This document shows positions 53,820 to 64,000 of a stretch of 64,000 nucleotides of DNA, piece by piece (position 1 is the stretch's first letter; each line of letters opens with the position of its first letter). A program made the translations under genes and the position numbers. The notes under the pieces were generated by a model. The model was not told the DNA's origin and made no database searches. It was given only the letters and a program-made list of their open reading frames with translations. This DNA comes from Plasmodiophora brassicae (taxonomy: Eukaryota > Endomyxa > Phytomyxea > Plasmodiophorida > Plasmodiophoridae), in NCBI GenBank assembly GCA_039704465.1, contig JASFAU010000016.1:744001-808000 (forward strand). Direction: 5' to 3'.

Positions 53820-54877
53820 ATGCGGCCGGAACAGGCGTCGACGCCCGCGTCCGGACGTACTGGCAGCCGGCGGTGGCTGCGACGGCAGACCAACCTGCCG
53901 TTGTTCAGCGCCGACCAGGTGCGCGAGTCGCCGTCGCGCACCATTGGCATGACCGAAGAGCAGGAGACGCGCATGCGACTGTACGTCGTCACGTTTCTGG
54001 CCGATGTACGACGCCACATCGAATCGTTGCCCCGGCCAGGTCTGCTGACCGGCGTTCAGGTTGCCAAGAATCTTGGCCTGCATCGGGAAGCGCTGGCAAC
54101 CGCCACGACGCTGCTGCAACGGTTCTACATGGTGTTCCCGTTCAACAACGATTATGACAAGGTCTGTACCCCCGCCAAGCGTCGGCGTGCACCCGACTCG
54201 CATATCAATTCGTGGCACAGTACCATGTCATATCGGCATGCATCTGTCTGGCCGGGAAGCTGGAGGAGGAGCGTCTCCATGTGCAGCGGGTCGCCGAGGC
54301 GGTCCTGTACCATCGCCACAGGGTCAAGGTCGACCGCCGGTCGCCGGAGTTTGCCTCGTTCCACCAGGCGGTGCTGTCGATGGAGGTCCTTCTGCTGCAG
54401 GCGATCCGCTTCAAGCTGTGCGCCTCGCATCCGTACGACTTCCTCGACGAGGTCGCGCGTGCCGTCCTCACCGACAGGGACGACCAGTTCCCGGTCGTCG
54501 TCGAGTACGCGGCGCGGTTCGTCCACGACTCGTTCAAGACGACGGCGTGCGTCGTGGACACGAGCGAGAACATCGCGATCGCCTGCGTGCACATGGCGCT
54601 GATCTGGACGAACATGGGCCTGGCCGACGACCAGCGCATCGAGTACGCTCGCGACTGGTTCCTCCAGTACAAACGCGACGCCGACGCCCGCGCCATCGAA
54701 TCCATCTGCGAGCTCGTCCTGCACGCGCTGGAGCACCCCCTGCACGACAAGGCCGCGAAGCGCGACCCGTCGCGGCCGCAGGGCGCCGCCTCCCTGTCGC
54801 CCAACCGCTCCGACGCCGCGAAACCCCGCGCCACCTCGCCCTCACGAAGAAAACCATCGCCCGCGCCTTCCCAGTAA
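53820..54877 (+). CDS. Cyclin K/T-type (transcriptional) cyclin
   Basis: 332 residues with two cyclin folds. The start LFSADQVRESPSRTIGMTEE matches the 'F...QL...PSR..G' entry of cyclins that pair with CDK9/12/13. The cyclin box has NLGLHREALATATTLLQRFY and SACICLAGKLEEERLH; the second fold includes LLQAIRFKLCASHPYDFLDE. A Ser/Pro/Arg-rich tail ends the protein. Exons 53820-54161 and 54221-54877, 59-nt intron (GTCTGT...CACAG). The ATG at 53820 leaves a 20-residue head; longer starts are possible. Confidence 0.85.
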
Positions 54878-55015
54878 ATTGCCAATGTTGTTGGGCGTGC
54901 CCTGTGCTGCTGGCCGTTGTGTGGGCTTGTAAGGTGTAACGCCTGGCGCAGTCGCGGGCGCGTCTTCCGCGGTGCTGCAGCTCGCCGTCCGTGGAGGACT
55001 GCGTCAGTGGTTGCG

Positions 55016-57478
55016 ATGGTGCTGGACGGGGCGACGCGCGCTGCCGTGGCGACGTCGAAGGTGCTGGTGGTCGGCGCCGGCGGCATCGGCTGCGAGCTGC
55101 TGAAGAACCTCGTCCTGACGTCGTTCGTCGACATCAGCGTGGTGGGTTTGGGGGTGCGGGCCGCTGTGTATACCCTGCCCGAGGTTCAGCGCGCGCCTTG
55201 CGCACAGGTCGACCTGGACACGATCGACATATCGAACCTGAACCGGCAGTTCCTGTTCCGGAAGTGCCATGTCGGGATGTCGAAGGCCGAGGTAGGCCGG
55301 GGGTTGGCGCCTCGCCGGTGGCAGACGCCGTCTGATGTCGGCCCAGGTCGCACGCGAATCCGTTCTCAAGTTTAACCCGAGCGCGAACATCACCGCGTAC
55401 CATGGCAACATCAAGGACGAGCGATTCGGGGCGGCGTTCTTCGGTGCGCGTGCGCGCTGCCGTCGTGTCGTTTGCGTTCCTCTGATCCTGGGCGGTTTCG
55501 CAGAACAGTTCGACCTTGTGCTGAATGCGCTGGACAACGTCGCCGCGCGGCGCCACGTGAACCGGCTGTGCCTGGCGCTGGGCATCCCCCTTGTCGAGAG
55601 CGGCACCCAGGTGGGCGACGCGCCATTCGCACGCCCCTCGCGCCGCGTTCTGATTGCCGCGCGCTTGCCGCCGCCGCCAGGGTTACAAGGGGCAGACCAC
55701 CGTGATTCGCAAGGGTCATACGGCCTGTTTCGAATGCGAGAAGATGGTCGGGTCGTTCCGGGATTCCGCCCTGGTGGCCCAACGCGGCCCCTGACCGACG
55801 GTTCCCCCCGTTGCAGGAAGCGCCTAAAACGTTCGCCGTCTGCACGATTCGGAACACGCCCGATCAGCCGGTTCACTGTGTCGTGTGGGCAAAGTACGTG
55901 CTGGCCATGCTGTTCGGGCCGGCGGACCAGGGCGACAACATCATGATGGAGAAGGCGGACGAAGGCGACGGGCTGGTGCACGCGTCGCTGCTGGCCGGGC
56001 CGGTCGACGACGTCCCGGGCAGGATCTTCACACAGTTCTTCAAGGTCGACATTGAGAAGGTTCGTCTGTGGAGGGATTCGGAGCGTCGGCAACCACCCAC
56101 ACACACTGCTGCTTGGTCAGTCCCTGCAAGTCAAGGATCGTTGGGCGACGCGCGCGCCCCCGGTGCCACTCGACCTGGACGACCTGCTGCAGAGCGAGAT
56201 GCCGACCGAGGTTGCGGGTGCGGCGCGGGACCAAACGGCCCTAACGCCTGCCGAGAACGCCCGGGTCCTCGTCGACTGCCTGGCGAAGATCATGACGGAA
56301 CGCTCCGATGCGATTGGGTCGTCAACGCGGGCGCCCGTCCCCCGTCTGTGAACGTCCCCACCTGACCTGTCGAATAGGTCGATCGAGTTCGACAAGGACG
56401 ACGACCTCCTGATGGACTGTGTCAGCGCGCTGGCCAACCTCCGCATGCACGTATTCGGAATACCAACGTGCAGCCGGTTCGAAGTCAAGGGAATCGCGGG
56501 TCGCCCACATGTGCTCCATGGTTGCTGGGCCAGCGTTCTCAAACCTTTGTTGACAGGCAATATCGTACATGCAATTGCGACCACGAACGCGATCGCTGCG
56601 GGTACGTGAGAGGCGGGCGCGTGGGTGCACAGGGATCTTCCGCATCTGACCGTGTCGTGCTCTTCAGGCCTGATTGTCATTGAAGCCATCAAGGTCGCCG
56701 GCGAGTCGTCCCTGGCGGTTCACTATTGGCTGACGACTCCGAGCGCAGGTCGTAACGAAACAGTTCGACAAGTGCAGGACCGTTTGGATCAAGCGCGAGG
56801 GTCCCAAGATTCTCGTGCCGCAGGTACGAGACCGGCCGTTGTGCTGTGGCGCGCGTCTCACCAGCCGTCGCAGATGCTTGATCGCCCGCGCCCGTCGTGC
56901 TTCGTCTGCAGTAAGAGCAAGCTGGTCGTCTCGGTGGACACGACGACGTTCCGCTTGCGCGACTTCTTCGCAGGCGTCCTGCGCGCCCACCTGGGCATGA
57001 ACACGCCGTCGATCGACGTTTTCAACCGGGAGTACGCCGGTGTGTCGTTTGGCACGGCTCGCCTCTGATATCGTGCGTCGCCAGCAACTACGTCGGCAGC
57101 GAGGACGATCACGAGGACAACCAGGCGTACCTGGACCGCGTCCTGAGCGACCCTGGCGTTCGTATCGGGGACGGCGCCATCCTCTCCGTCGACGACCTAT
57201 CGCAGAAGTTCCAGGTCGACCTTCTCGTCAGGCACCGGTGAGCGCGTCGCCGGTTGTGCCGATCTGCGACGGTACCTCCTCAAACGTATCGCAGGGCGAC
57301 GGGCGACGACAACGAGTCCAGCGGTGGACCTGCGTTCGAGGTGGTCGGCGATCTGGATCCCACACCGAGAGACGTCATCGGCGGTGACGACGACGCCGCC
57401 GCCGCCAGCCTGTCCGGCAAGAAGCGGCCACGGCCGCCCGCTGACGACGGCGACGACGTTGTCGTCATCGTCGACTGA
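55016..57478 (+). CDS. UBA2: SUMO-activating enzyme subunit 2
   Basis: Catalytic half of the SUMO E1; about 560 residues in 14 exons with introns of 50-70 nt. Motifs: [17 protein letters not shown] (nucleotide binding), [27 protein letters not shown] (zinc Cys pair), the catalytic-Cys segment [53 protein letters not shown] (second zinc pair), a ubiquitin-like fold and an acidic/basic tail ([13 protein letters not shown]) that ends in a VVIVD hydrophobic stretch reminiscent of a SUMO-interacting motif. All joints keep the frame; the last exon starts at about 57295. Confidence 0.94.
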
Positions 57479-57574
57479 TTCGAGTACGGCGGGCGCCGCC
57501 TCGATCAATGAGATACGCGTGTAGATTCCCCTGTGCAGGATCGTCGCGTGCTGTGCCGCGTACCGTCGTAGAGC

Positions 57575-58954
57575 ATGGCCGGCGACGGCGTCGACACGCT
57601 CGCGCTGTGGCACATCGCCCAGCCGGGCTACGCCGAGTTCACCAGGCGGCTTCAGGCCCGCCTGACGACGCGTCGTCGACGTCGAACGCTGCGCGAGTGG
57701 TTCCAGCATGCGCGATCGCCCGTCGTCGCAGCAGGCGACGACGCCAACAACGCTGGCGGCCACGACAACCGCAACGTCGTCGTCGATGGCGACACGATCG
57801 GCGCCTGTCCGGTCGGTCGTTCGCCGGCCGCGATCGCGTACCGCGCCCCGTTCGTCCAGCGCCTCGGCGGCCTGTCCGATTGCCCGAAGCACCTGCTGAC
57901 GCCGCTGGCCACGTTCGGCGACCTGCGCCACAGCCCCCACCACGAACGTCGGCTATCGCAGCGTCGCGATACGTTTGGTTGCTGAGGCGCCCGCCGGTTT
58001 CGCGCAGGCATTGTCTCGGCGGGCGCCCCGGCCGAATCCGTCGTGTTCGTCGTCACGGGCGTCGTCGAGTTGACGTGCCGCGACGCGGTACGCGCGCGTA
58101 CGACGACGAACGACGCCGTCCCTGAACGACGCCGCGCGTGCAGGACTGGGGCAGCCGGCACGTGGCGTTCGTCGGGCCCGGCGAAACCTGCACCGAGTCC
58201 ACCGTCCTGTACCTGGCCGACAAGCGATCGTCGTCGTCGTCGTCGTCGCGGACGGGTACCGCGTTGCTGCGCGGGTGGTCGCCACCGAACCGGGGCACTG
58301 ATTCCGCCCGCGCGATCGCAGCGACGACGACGCCGCCCGTCCACGCGCACACGGCGACGACCTTGACGCCCTGCCTGCTGCTGACCGTCGCCCGCGACGA
58401 CTTCCACGCCTGTACGCGGCGTCGTGCGTCGTTACCCGGGACTAACGCGCGCTCGCGCAGGCTTCCGCGGCGACGTTGCTGAACGCCTCCGCCGACACAT
58501 TGTCACGAAACGACGGTGGAGAGGGCGTGGGCCCGCGCCGACGACCGCGCGCCGTCCAGGGCGTCGTCGTCGGCGGCAGCCGCCCGGCGACGACGACGAT
58601 GCGCCGCGAACGGCGCGGGCGGACGATGCCGCGTTCGCGTTCCTGTCGCCGGGACGCGTCGTGCAGGCGCCGTTGTCGTCGTCGCCGCCTGACGACGACG
58701 ACGACAGGCGGGCGGTGCCGGGCGGGCGTCGATCTGGTCGGGCGGAGGCGCTGTCCCGGCGGCCGACGAGCGAGGTGGCGGCGGCCGACGACCCTGCGCC
58801 GATCCCGAACGTGCTCGTCGCCGGGTGGGGGGCGCTGTCGACCCCGCGCGCCGCCGTCGACAGCGACGACGATGACGACGGCCCGACGACGACGACGACC
58901 ACCAGCCACGATTTCCGGCTCCTGAAGTCGGCGGGGATGTTCGTCCGGATCTAG
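57575..58954 (+). CDS. Cyclic nucleotide-binding domain protein
   Basis: 404 residues in four exons: 57575-57947, 58008-58087, 58144-58411 and 58461-58954 (introns 60, 56 and 49 nt). After a Arg-rich and Asp/Asn-rich start, the cNMP-binding fold reads PLATFGDLRHSPHHERIVSA, GAPAESVVFVVTGVVELT, VAFVGPGETCTESTVLY and HTATTLTPCLLLTVARDDF. The phosphate-binding cassette is degenerate (GETCTES where GExAL is usual), so ligand binding is doubtful. The C-terminal third is disordered with Asp runs. There is no kinase or channel domain. It converges with the 7TM receptor gene, 72 bp apart. Confidence 0.75.
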
Positions 58955-59026
58955 CGCGGTTAACAACGACGAACGAGCGCACGATGGCCGTCGCCCTACA
59001 ACGATCGTCGCTGACGCGGTGTGTAA

Positions 59027-62000
59027 TCAGTGGCGAGGGGCGATGGGCCACGACGCCCCCACGTGGGCCAGCGCGTGCTCCATGGTCGCCTGGAGAGCGT
59101 CGTCGACTGCCACGACGGCGTCGTCGTAGTCGTCACTGTTGTCCCTGCTGCCCTTGTTGCGCCGGTGGGCGACGTCGACGGGCGCCGCCTTGCGGGCGAG
59201 GCTGGCCTCGGCGGCGACGAGCGGGTCGTCGCCGCCGGACGACACCGGGCCGACCGCAATGGCGATCGTCCTGGAGCTCTGGTTCGCCGGGTACGACGGC
59301 AGGAGGCTGGTGAGCGGGCGGCCGCTGCCGGTCGGCTTGTGCACAGAGATCTGTGCGTCGCCGCCCTGGTGGTGCCCGACCCGTCGTCCGGGGGCGCGGT
59401 CGGCGCTGCCCGACCCGGCCGCGCTGGCCTGGGCCGCGATCGACACGGTCCTGGAGCAGAACGCGACGACGAGCAGTACGCAGGCGAGGTCGCCGGCCAG
59501 GAACAGGGCGTAGAACAGGACGAACCCGGCCAGGTAGATCGTCGGCGACACGATCGACAGCAGCCACAGGGCGCTCTGCAGGCAGAGGGCCGCCGAGAAC
59601 AGGGTGCAGACGGTGAAGACGAACCGGCCCACCTTCCGGTAGGACGCCGCCTGCCCCCGCTGGTGCTCGACGATCGTGGCGGCCGCCTCCACCAGCATCT
59701 TCAGCATGGCCCGGCTGTAGTACAGGAAGTGGACGCCGCACAGCAGGCAGACGACGGCGACCAGGGCCGACGCCGCGTCGAACAGGAACGTGGGCAACGG
59801 GACCACGCCGACGAATGCGACGTCGATGTCGTCGGCGGCGAAGACGACGCCGCAGACGACCAGGGCGGGGACGGCCAGCGAGATGACCGCGTTGCCGATG
59901 AAGTAGGGCCTGGCGATGCCGCTCAGGACGTTCTGCGGCACGCTCGTCGACATCTTCTTGATGCGGTCGCCGATCGACCAGATCATCAGGATGAAGTAGG
60001 TCAGCAGGAAGAATTCGCACATGGACGGCAGGACCGACAGGACGGCGAGCGTCACGATGGGCGTGTCCAGCGACAGGTTGAAGGCGCTGATAGCCGAGCG
60101 GGCGGCGCAGGCGACGATGGACAGCGACAGCAGGACGTAGACGGATCGACGAGCGTGCACCTTGGTGATGTGTCGTCGGGCGCGGGTCACCAGCACCAGG
60201 GCGATGCAGGCCGTGCAGATGTACAGGACCAGGAACACGCGGTGGATGGCGTTCGCGTTGCTGATCACGTCCGCCAAGGCCTGCTGGTCGACGAATCGAC
60301 CGGGGCGGCCGCCACACCCAGGCCCGCGTTGCGCCTCCTCCAGGTACATAACCAGGGCGAAGTCGGTCAGGTGCGTGCACGAGCACGTCACCGTTGCCGT
60401 CGCATTGCTGTCGCCCGACGACGTCGGCATGATGGACGTCGTGCACCCGGCCGCGGTCCAGTTCTGCCCAGCGCTGTCGAACGTGACGCAGACCGGAGGC
60501 GATAGGGACGTCGACGGGCAGGACGACAACGAGGCAAGTCCTGCGGCCGCTCCTGCTGCGGGCGTTAACGACACGTTGATGGGCGAACCCGGCGACAGGC
60601 TGCGAACGACGATGGGCTCTGGCGACGACGTTGCTGCTTCTGCTGCTGCTGCTGCCGGCGACCTGATCCTGAACGTGCGGACGGTGGTGACGGGCGATGC
60701 CCCGTTCACCAGACGGGCCGACGTGTGTGGGTTGTCCGCCCAGATGGTCATCTGCACGCCAACGTCGCCGCTGACGTTCATGGCCGACCAGAAATCGGGC
60801 GGCAGGACGACCGACGCCTGTTGGGCTCCCGTCCCCGCACACGTGCCGTTGGCGTGGGCCAGGCCGTCCAGGGACCAGGCGTGCGATCGGAAGTTCGCCG
60901 TCGATATCGTCGATGCGGGTCGGCACGGTTGCGTCGTGGCGACCTGCGCCGAGGCGATCAGGTCGACGACGGCGTGCTGGACCGCCGACGTTGCCGACGA
61001 CGTCGTGTTGGTCAGACGCGCGGCGGTCATGGCCGATGACACCGACTGGGCCACCGCGGTCAACCCCTGCAACGACAGCGATGTCGTGCTCGACAGGGAT
61101 TGCTGGACGAGCGTGCCGGCGAACGCCATGACCTGCTGGGTGGCGTTGACCGACAGCTGCTCAGGCTGGGCGGTCAGCGTCCCCAGCAGAACAGCGGCAC
61201 TGTCAGCGTTGACGTTGCTGGCATTGGAACAGGCCGTCACCAGCGTGGAGATGAGGGCAGATCGGGCGGCCACAACCGCCGACGACTGGTTCGCGGACGT
61301 GGAATAGTTGGCGACGGCGTTCAGGGCCAGCGTGGCCAATTGCAACCGGTTCATGACGACCTGTGGTGGTCCGACAACGGTCGTCGCTGACGAGAGGACG
61401 CTGTCGAGCACTTGCTGTGTCGAGGCGCGATGCACAACGATGTCAGTCCAGACGGGAGCGGAGCGGACGCGGGACCCGGGTGCAATGGCGCAAACGAGAA
61501 CGCGGACGGGGTCGCCCGAGGGCAACGTCGTGAGGGCCGATGTGGACCTTGGTGCGGCCGTCCCGATGCTGAACTCGCTGGTCCCAGATGCGCCCCCGAC
61601 GACGACGTACGAGAAGACGAATTCTAACGGGGCGGCGGCGGCCTGCCATCCCCGGGTGCTGATGTTGAACACGGTCGACAATTCGACGGGCGGGCCTCCC
61701 GCCCAGGTGACGTTGACGACGCCGCCGGTGGGTCGCGGCGGAATCACGATCATGGCCGAGGCGCTGGATGTTGACGTTGCCAGGCGCGCTGTGATCGTGA
61801 ACCGGTACGACGTGGCGTACTGCAGGGCGTTCGGTGCCAGAACGAGCGACAACGTGTCCGTCGGCGACGTCAGGACGTTCCCGGATGCGGGCGACAGGTC
61901 CAGCGCATCGCACGTCCACGACGTTCTCAGCGATTGTCGGTCGGTGCCGGACGCAATCGTGGCGTACAGGGCCAGCGACGTGGACGGATCCACGACGGTC

Positions 62001-62893
62001 GGTGCTTGAAGGCGAACCCAGAAAGACGAGGCTCCTGGCGAGGACTGTGGCCTGGACGTTTGTCGTCTTGTTTTAGTCTGGACGTGCGACGAGAACGGTC
62101 CGCGTGGCCGGGTGGTCGTGGGGCGTCTTGTGGTGGTCGTCCGGGCCGTGCACAGGCCGTCGACGCAGACCGGGTAGGCCGACGGGCAGGTGCTCATCGT
62201 GCAGGACGAATTCGTCACCGACGGCGTGTACGGGTGCGCGTTCGAGGTCCAACCGTTGAACCTGGACCGGGGGGTTGTCAGCGCCGCATGCCCTCCCGAC
62301 CTGCTGGGGCCCGTCTTACGCGCACACGTAGATGTTCGACTGCCCGCCGCATGCGGTCGACGTCTGCTCGCCGCACCCGACGGCCGTCGCCGCATCGTTG
62401 ACCAGGGTGGTCCAGTCGTTGAAGCACGGGGTCTTTGGGCACGAGCACGTCAACGTCGAGCCCGTCTGCGTGCACGGCCACTGCGACTTCTGTGCCCCAC
62501 CCGCGTGCGGGTACCTTGCTCAGAGCCCCGACCTGGCGCGCGCATCGGCCGATCACGTACCCCAGCGATGAAGTTGCCGGCAATGACGTCGAGGATGCCC
62601 TGCGACCCGTACGACGGCAGCTCGGCGTCGGCGATCCAGGTGACACAGTTGGCGCAGGTGGGGCCGGTGCCGCTAAAGGCGCCCGAGCACTGTGTGGCAG
62701 CGTAGCTGGCCGCCGCCGACGCCAGTGTCGCGTTCCATTGCAACTTGACCATCTTCGCCGCCGTCGGGACCACGTTGGCACGCGCGCTGTTCATCAGGTC
62801 CAGGATCTGCTGGACGGTGACGCCGGCGATGAACGCGTCCAACCGGGCCGCCAGCAACGTCGCCACCGCCAGCAGCACCCATGCCGACCGCAT
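59027..62893 (-). CDS. CAP-REJ-GPS-7TM adhesion-type receptor
   Basis: About 1,242 residues, three exons: 62893-62561, 62480-62320 and 62261-59027. Order: a signal peptide (MRSAWVLLAVATLLAARLDA); a CAP/SCP-like domain (ILDLMNSARANV, MVKLQWNATLASAAASYA, VGCGEQT, IYVCAFNG); a Thr/Arg linker; REJ/PKD-like repeats rich in Ser/Thr/Val; a GPS-type site (NWTAAGC ... CSCTHLTDFALVMY); seven hydrophobic spans (from RVFLVLYICTACIALVLV to YLAGFVLFYALFLAGD); and a cytosolic tail of about 130 residues with acidic repeats. GPS plus 7TM marks adhesion GPCR-like architecture. The GPS has the CxCxHLT core but not a confirmed cleavage pair. The CAP module at the front is unusual. Confidence 0.82.
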
Positions 62894-63582
62894 AGCGCAC
62901 GTCCTGGCAGGTCGTCGCCAATCTACGTATGCCCCGATCGGCACCCGGCAACCACTCGCGGGTATGCCAGTGCAGCCGACGACCGTACTAAGCGGGTATA
63001 TGCACGATCAGGGGGCCCTGAGCGTCAGCAGGTCGCCTTGCGGCGCCTCGACCGCAGAAAGATCCGCGCCATCCCCTGATGCCTCGCGCCCGCCCAGGGC
63101 ACTGCGGTGCGCGACGACACGTCGTCCTGACTAAAGCATAGATTGGGAGACTGTCGACCAGTTCTGGCGGTACTGCAGCATCGCCACGGAAACCATCGAA
63201 CATCAACTAGTTCACTGCACAGTACTGCGGCACAACTCAACCAACTTCAGATGTCGTTGCGTTTCCTGCCGACAGCACCGGCGATGACCTGCATGGTAGG
63301 CGCGCGCTGCAGCGGCTTCGCCATCTCAAACGCGGTGCCGAACCACCCCCAAGCGCCGATGTGGTCGACACCCCTGTGTCCCCGAATCTCCTGTCCCGGC
63401 ATTCTGGGCGCGGCTGTCGTAACTGTTCCGGACGGCGCAGTTTGCGGAGTTCCCGCGGATTGCGCGCGCGGAGTCCGCACCCAGGCCCGGCCCTGGCCCT
63501 GGAAACTGCGGCCCGGTGCGGCCGGGCGCCGGACTCATTCTGCAAAGCTGCTGCTGGTGCACCCACGAGCGACTTCGACAAT
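62894..63582. other. Divergent promoter region, receptor / secreted protein
   Basis: 689 bp between the outward-facing start codons. No gene recognised on either strand. A single CGGAGTCCG core at 63469-63477 lies 106 bp before the next ATG. The rest has no repeat that I can see. Confidence 0.5.
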
Positions 63583-64000
63583 ATGGCCCCGCTTTGGAAA
63601 TCATGCGCGTTGCTCTTCGCGTTCCTAGCCGGACGCCGCGCTCTCGGCGCCGGTGACGACGACGTCGACGGCGACGCAGTCGAGACTTACTTTAACATGG
63701 ATGCGTACCAAGAGGCTTATCGATTATATGATATGACGTCGAACAAGGTGCCCTTACCGCACCCACGCTCCGGACATGGTCGCAAATGACATCTTACAGG
63801 GATTGAGCGACATCGGCAACCTGCGCGATGCTGGCGACGTCGATGTGGCGACGTCAACGGCCGGGTCGAGCAGAGGAGATCGCAGTCAGGGGGTCGTTGA
63901 CGAGCAGGAAGCAGCTTTCATTGGGACCTCTAACGGCGAAGGCAGTGTACTTGACGTCCTCGACGTTGATGAGTTACTAGCCTTGCTGTCGAACGACGAC
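63583..64000 (+). CDS. Secreted acidic protein, partial (runs off the window)
   Basis: The first exon (63583-63747) starts MAPLWKSCALLFAFLAG, a signal peptide, then acidic sequence (GDDDVDGDAVE). A 52-nt intron (63748-63799, GTGCCC...TACAG) joins to an exon that stays open to the end of the window and is Asp/Gly/Ser/Val-rich. No domain recognised. The start codon is the first ATG before a hydrophobic core. Confidence 0.55.

Noticed and set aside
57978..58007. 30-nt intron in the cyclic-nucleotide-binding gene
   Set aside because: Too short compared with all other introns. An alternative 60-nt intron (57948-58007) keeps the frame and gives a better cNMP-fold sequence.
59133..60926. 597-codon minus-strand open frame
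   Set aside because: Alternative frame of the 7TM receptor, lacking the hydrophobic spans and motifs of the true frame.
1..64000. tRNA, rRNA or snRNA genes
   Set aside because: I scanned the gaps for cloverleaf-like or conserved rRNA sequence by eye and found nothing convincing. A covariance-model scan would be decisive.

Overview
This is a gene-dense, GC-rich piece of a eukaryotic nuclear genome. The genes have many short spliceosomal introns, mostly 45-92 nt, and encode typical eukaryotic proteins: eIF5B, BOP1, DDX52, TSEN2, Tousled-like kinase, casein kinase 1, the SUMO E1 subunit UBA2, DPM1 and MIS18. Centrin, a CSPP1-like coiled-coil protein and a ZMYND12-like protein suggest a lineage with a flagellated stage. 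High GC, tiny introns, AP2-domain and adhesion-receptor-like proteins and tight packing would fit a compact protist genome. A rhizarian such as a plasmodiophorid is one possibility, but I cannot establish the species from this window. I recognised no rRNA, tRNA, CRISPR array or prokaryotic operon signal.

Layout. 1-2,441: a decayed Mutator-like element and non-coding DNA. 2,442-14,290: mitochondrial carrier, a small DNA transposon with a perfect 8-bp target duplication (3,588-4,240), tyrosine aminotransferase, DENR, centrin, octanoyltransferase, an HCF101/Mrp ATPase, CSPP1-like and ZMYND12-like. 14,394-33,303: two large orphan helical proteins, an AP2-domain protein, Tousled-like kinase, NSE2 SUMO ligase, a secreted protein with a J-domain-like stretch, ZNF511, a secreted basic protein, eIF5B and MIS18. 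33,496-41,386: a 7.9-kb imperfect inverted duplication holding four copies (one frameshifted) of one secreted, probably GPI-anchored, helical protein family. 41,631-57,478: ERF4/GOLGA7, small membrane proteins, BolA, an acidic nucleolar-like protein, casein kinase 1, TSEN2, DDX52, DPM1, BOP1, a cyclin and UBA2. 57,575-64,000: a cyclic-nucleotide-binding protein, a CAP-REJ-GPS-7TM receptor of about 1,240 residues and the start of a secreted protein.

The genes fall into a few functional groups: translation and ribosome biogenesis (DENR, eIF5B, DDX52, BOP1), SUMO and chromatin (NSE2, UBA2, TLK, MIS18), the flagellar apparatus, and secreted or surface proteins. Three findings stand out. A paired CGGAGTCCGT motif sits 32-39 bp upstream of the start codon of BOP1, DDX52 and an acidic basic-tailed protein, and may mark a ribosome-biogenesis regulon. 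The inverted duplication carries an unfamiliar surface-protein family. The splice donors prefer GTACG over GTAAG, with three probable GC-AG introns.

All gene models are my own splicing by eye. Exon ends were chosen to keep the frame and restore family motifs, and a few start codons are uncertain as noted.
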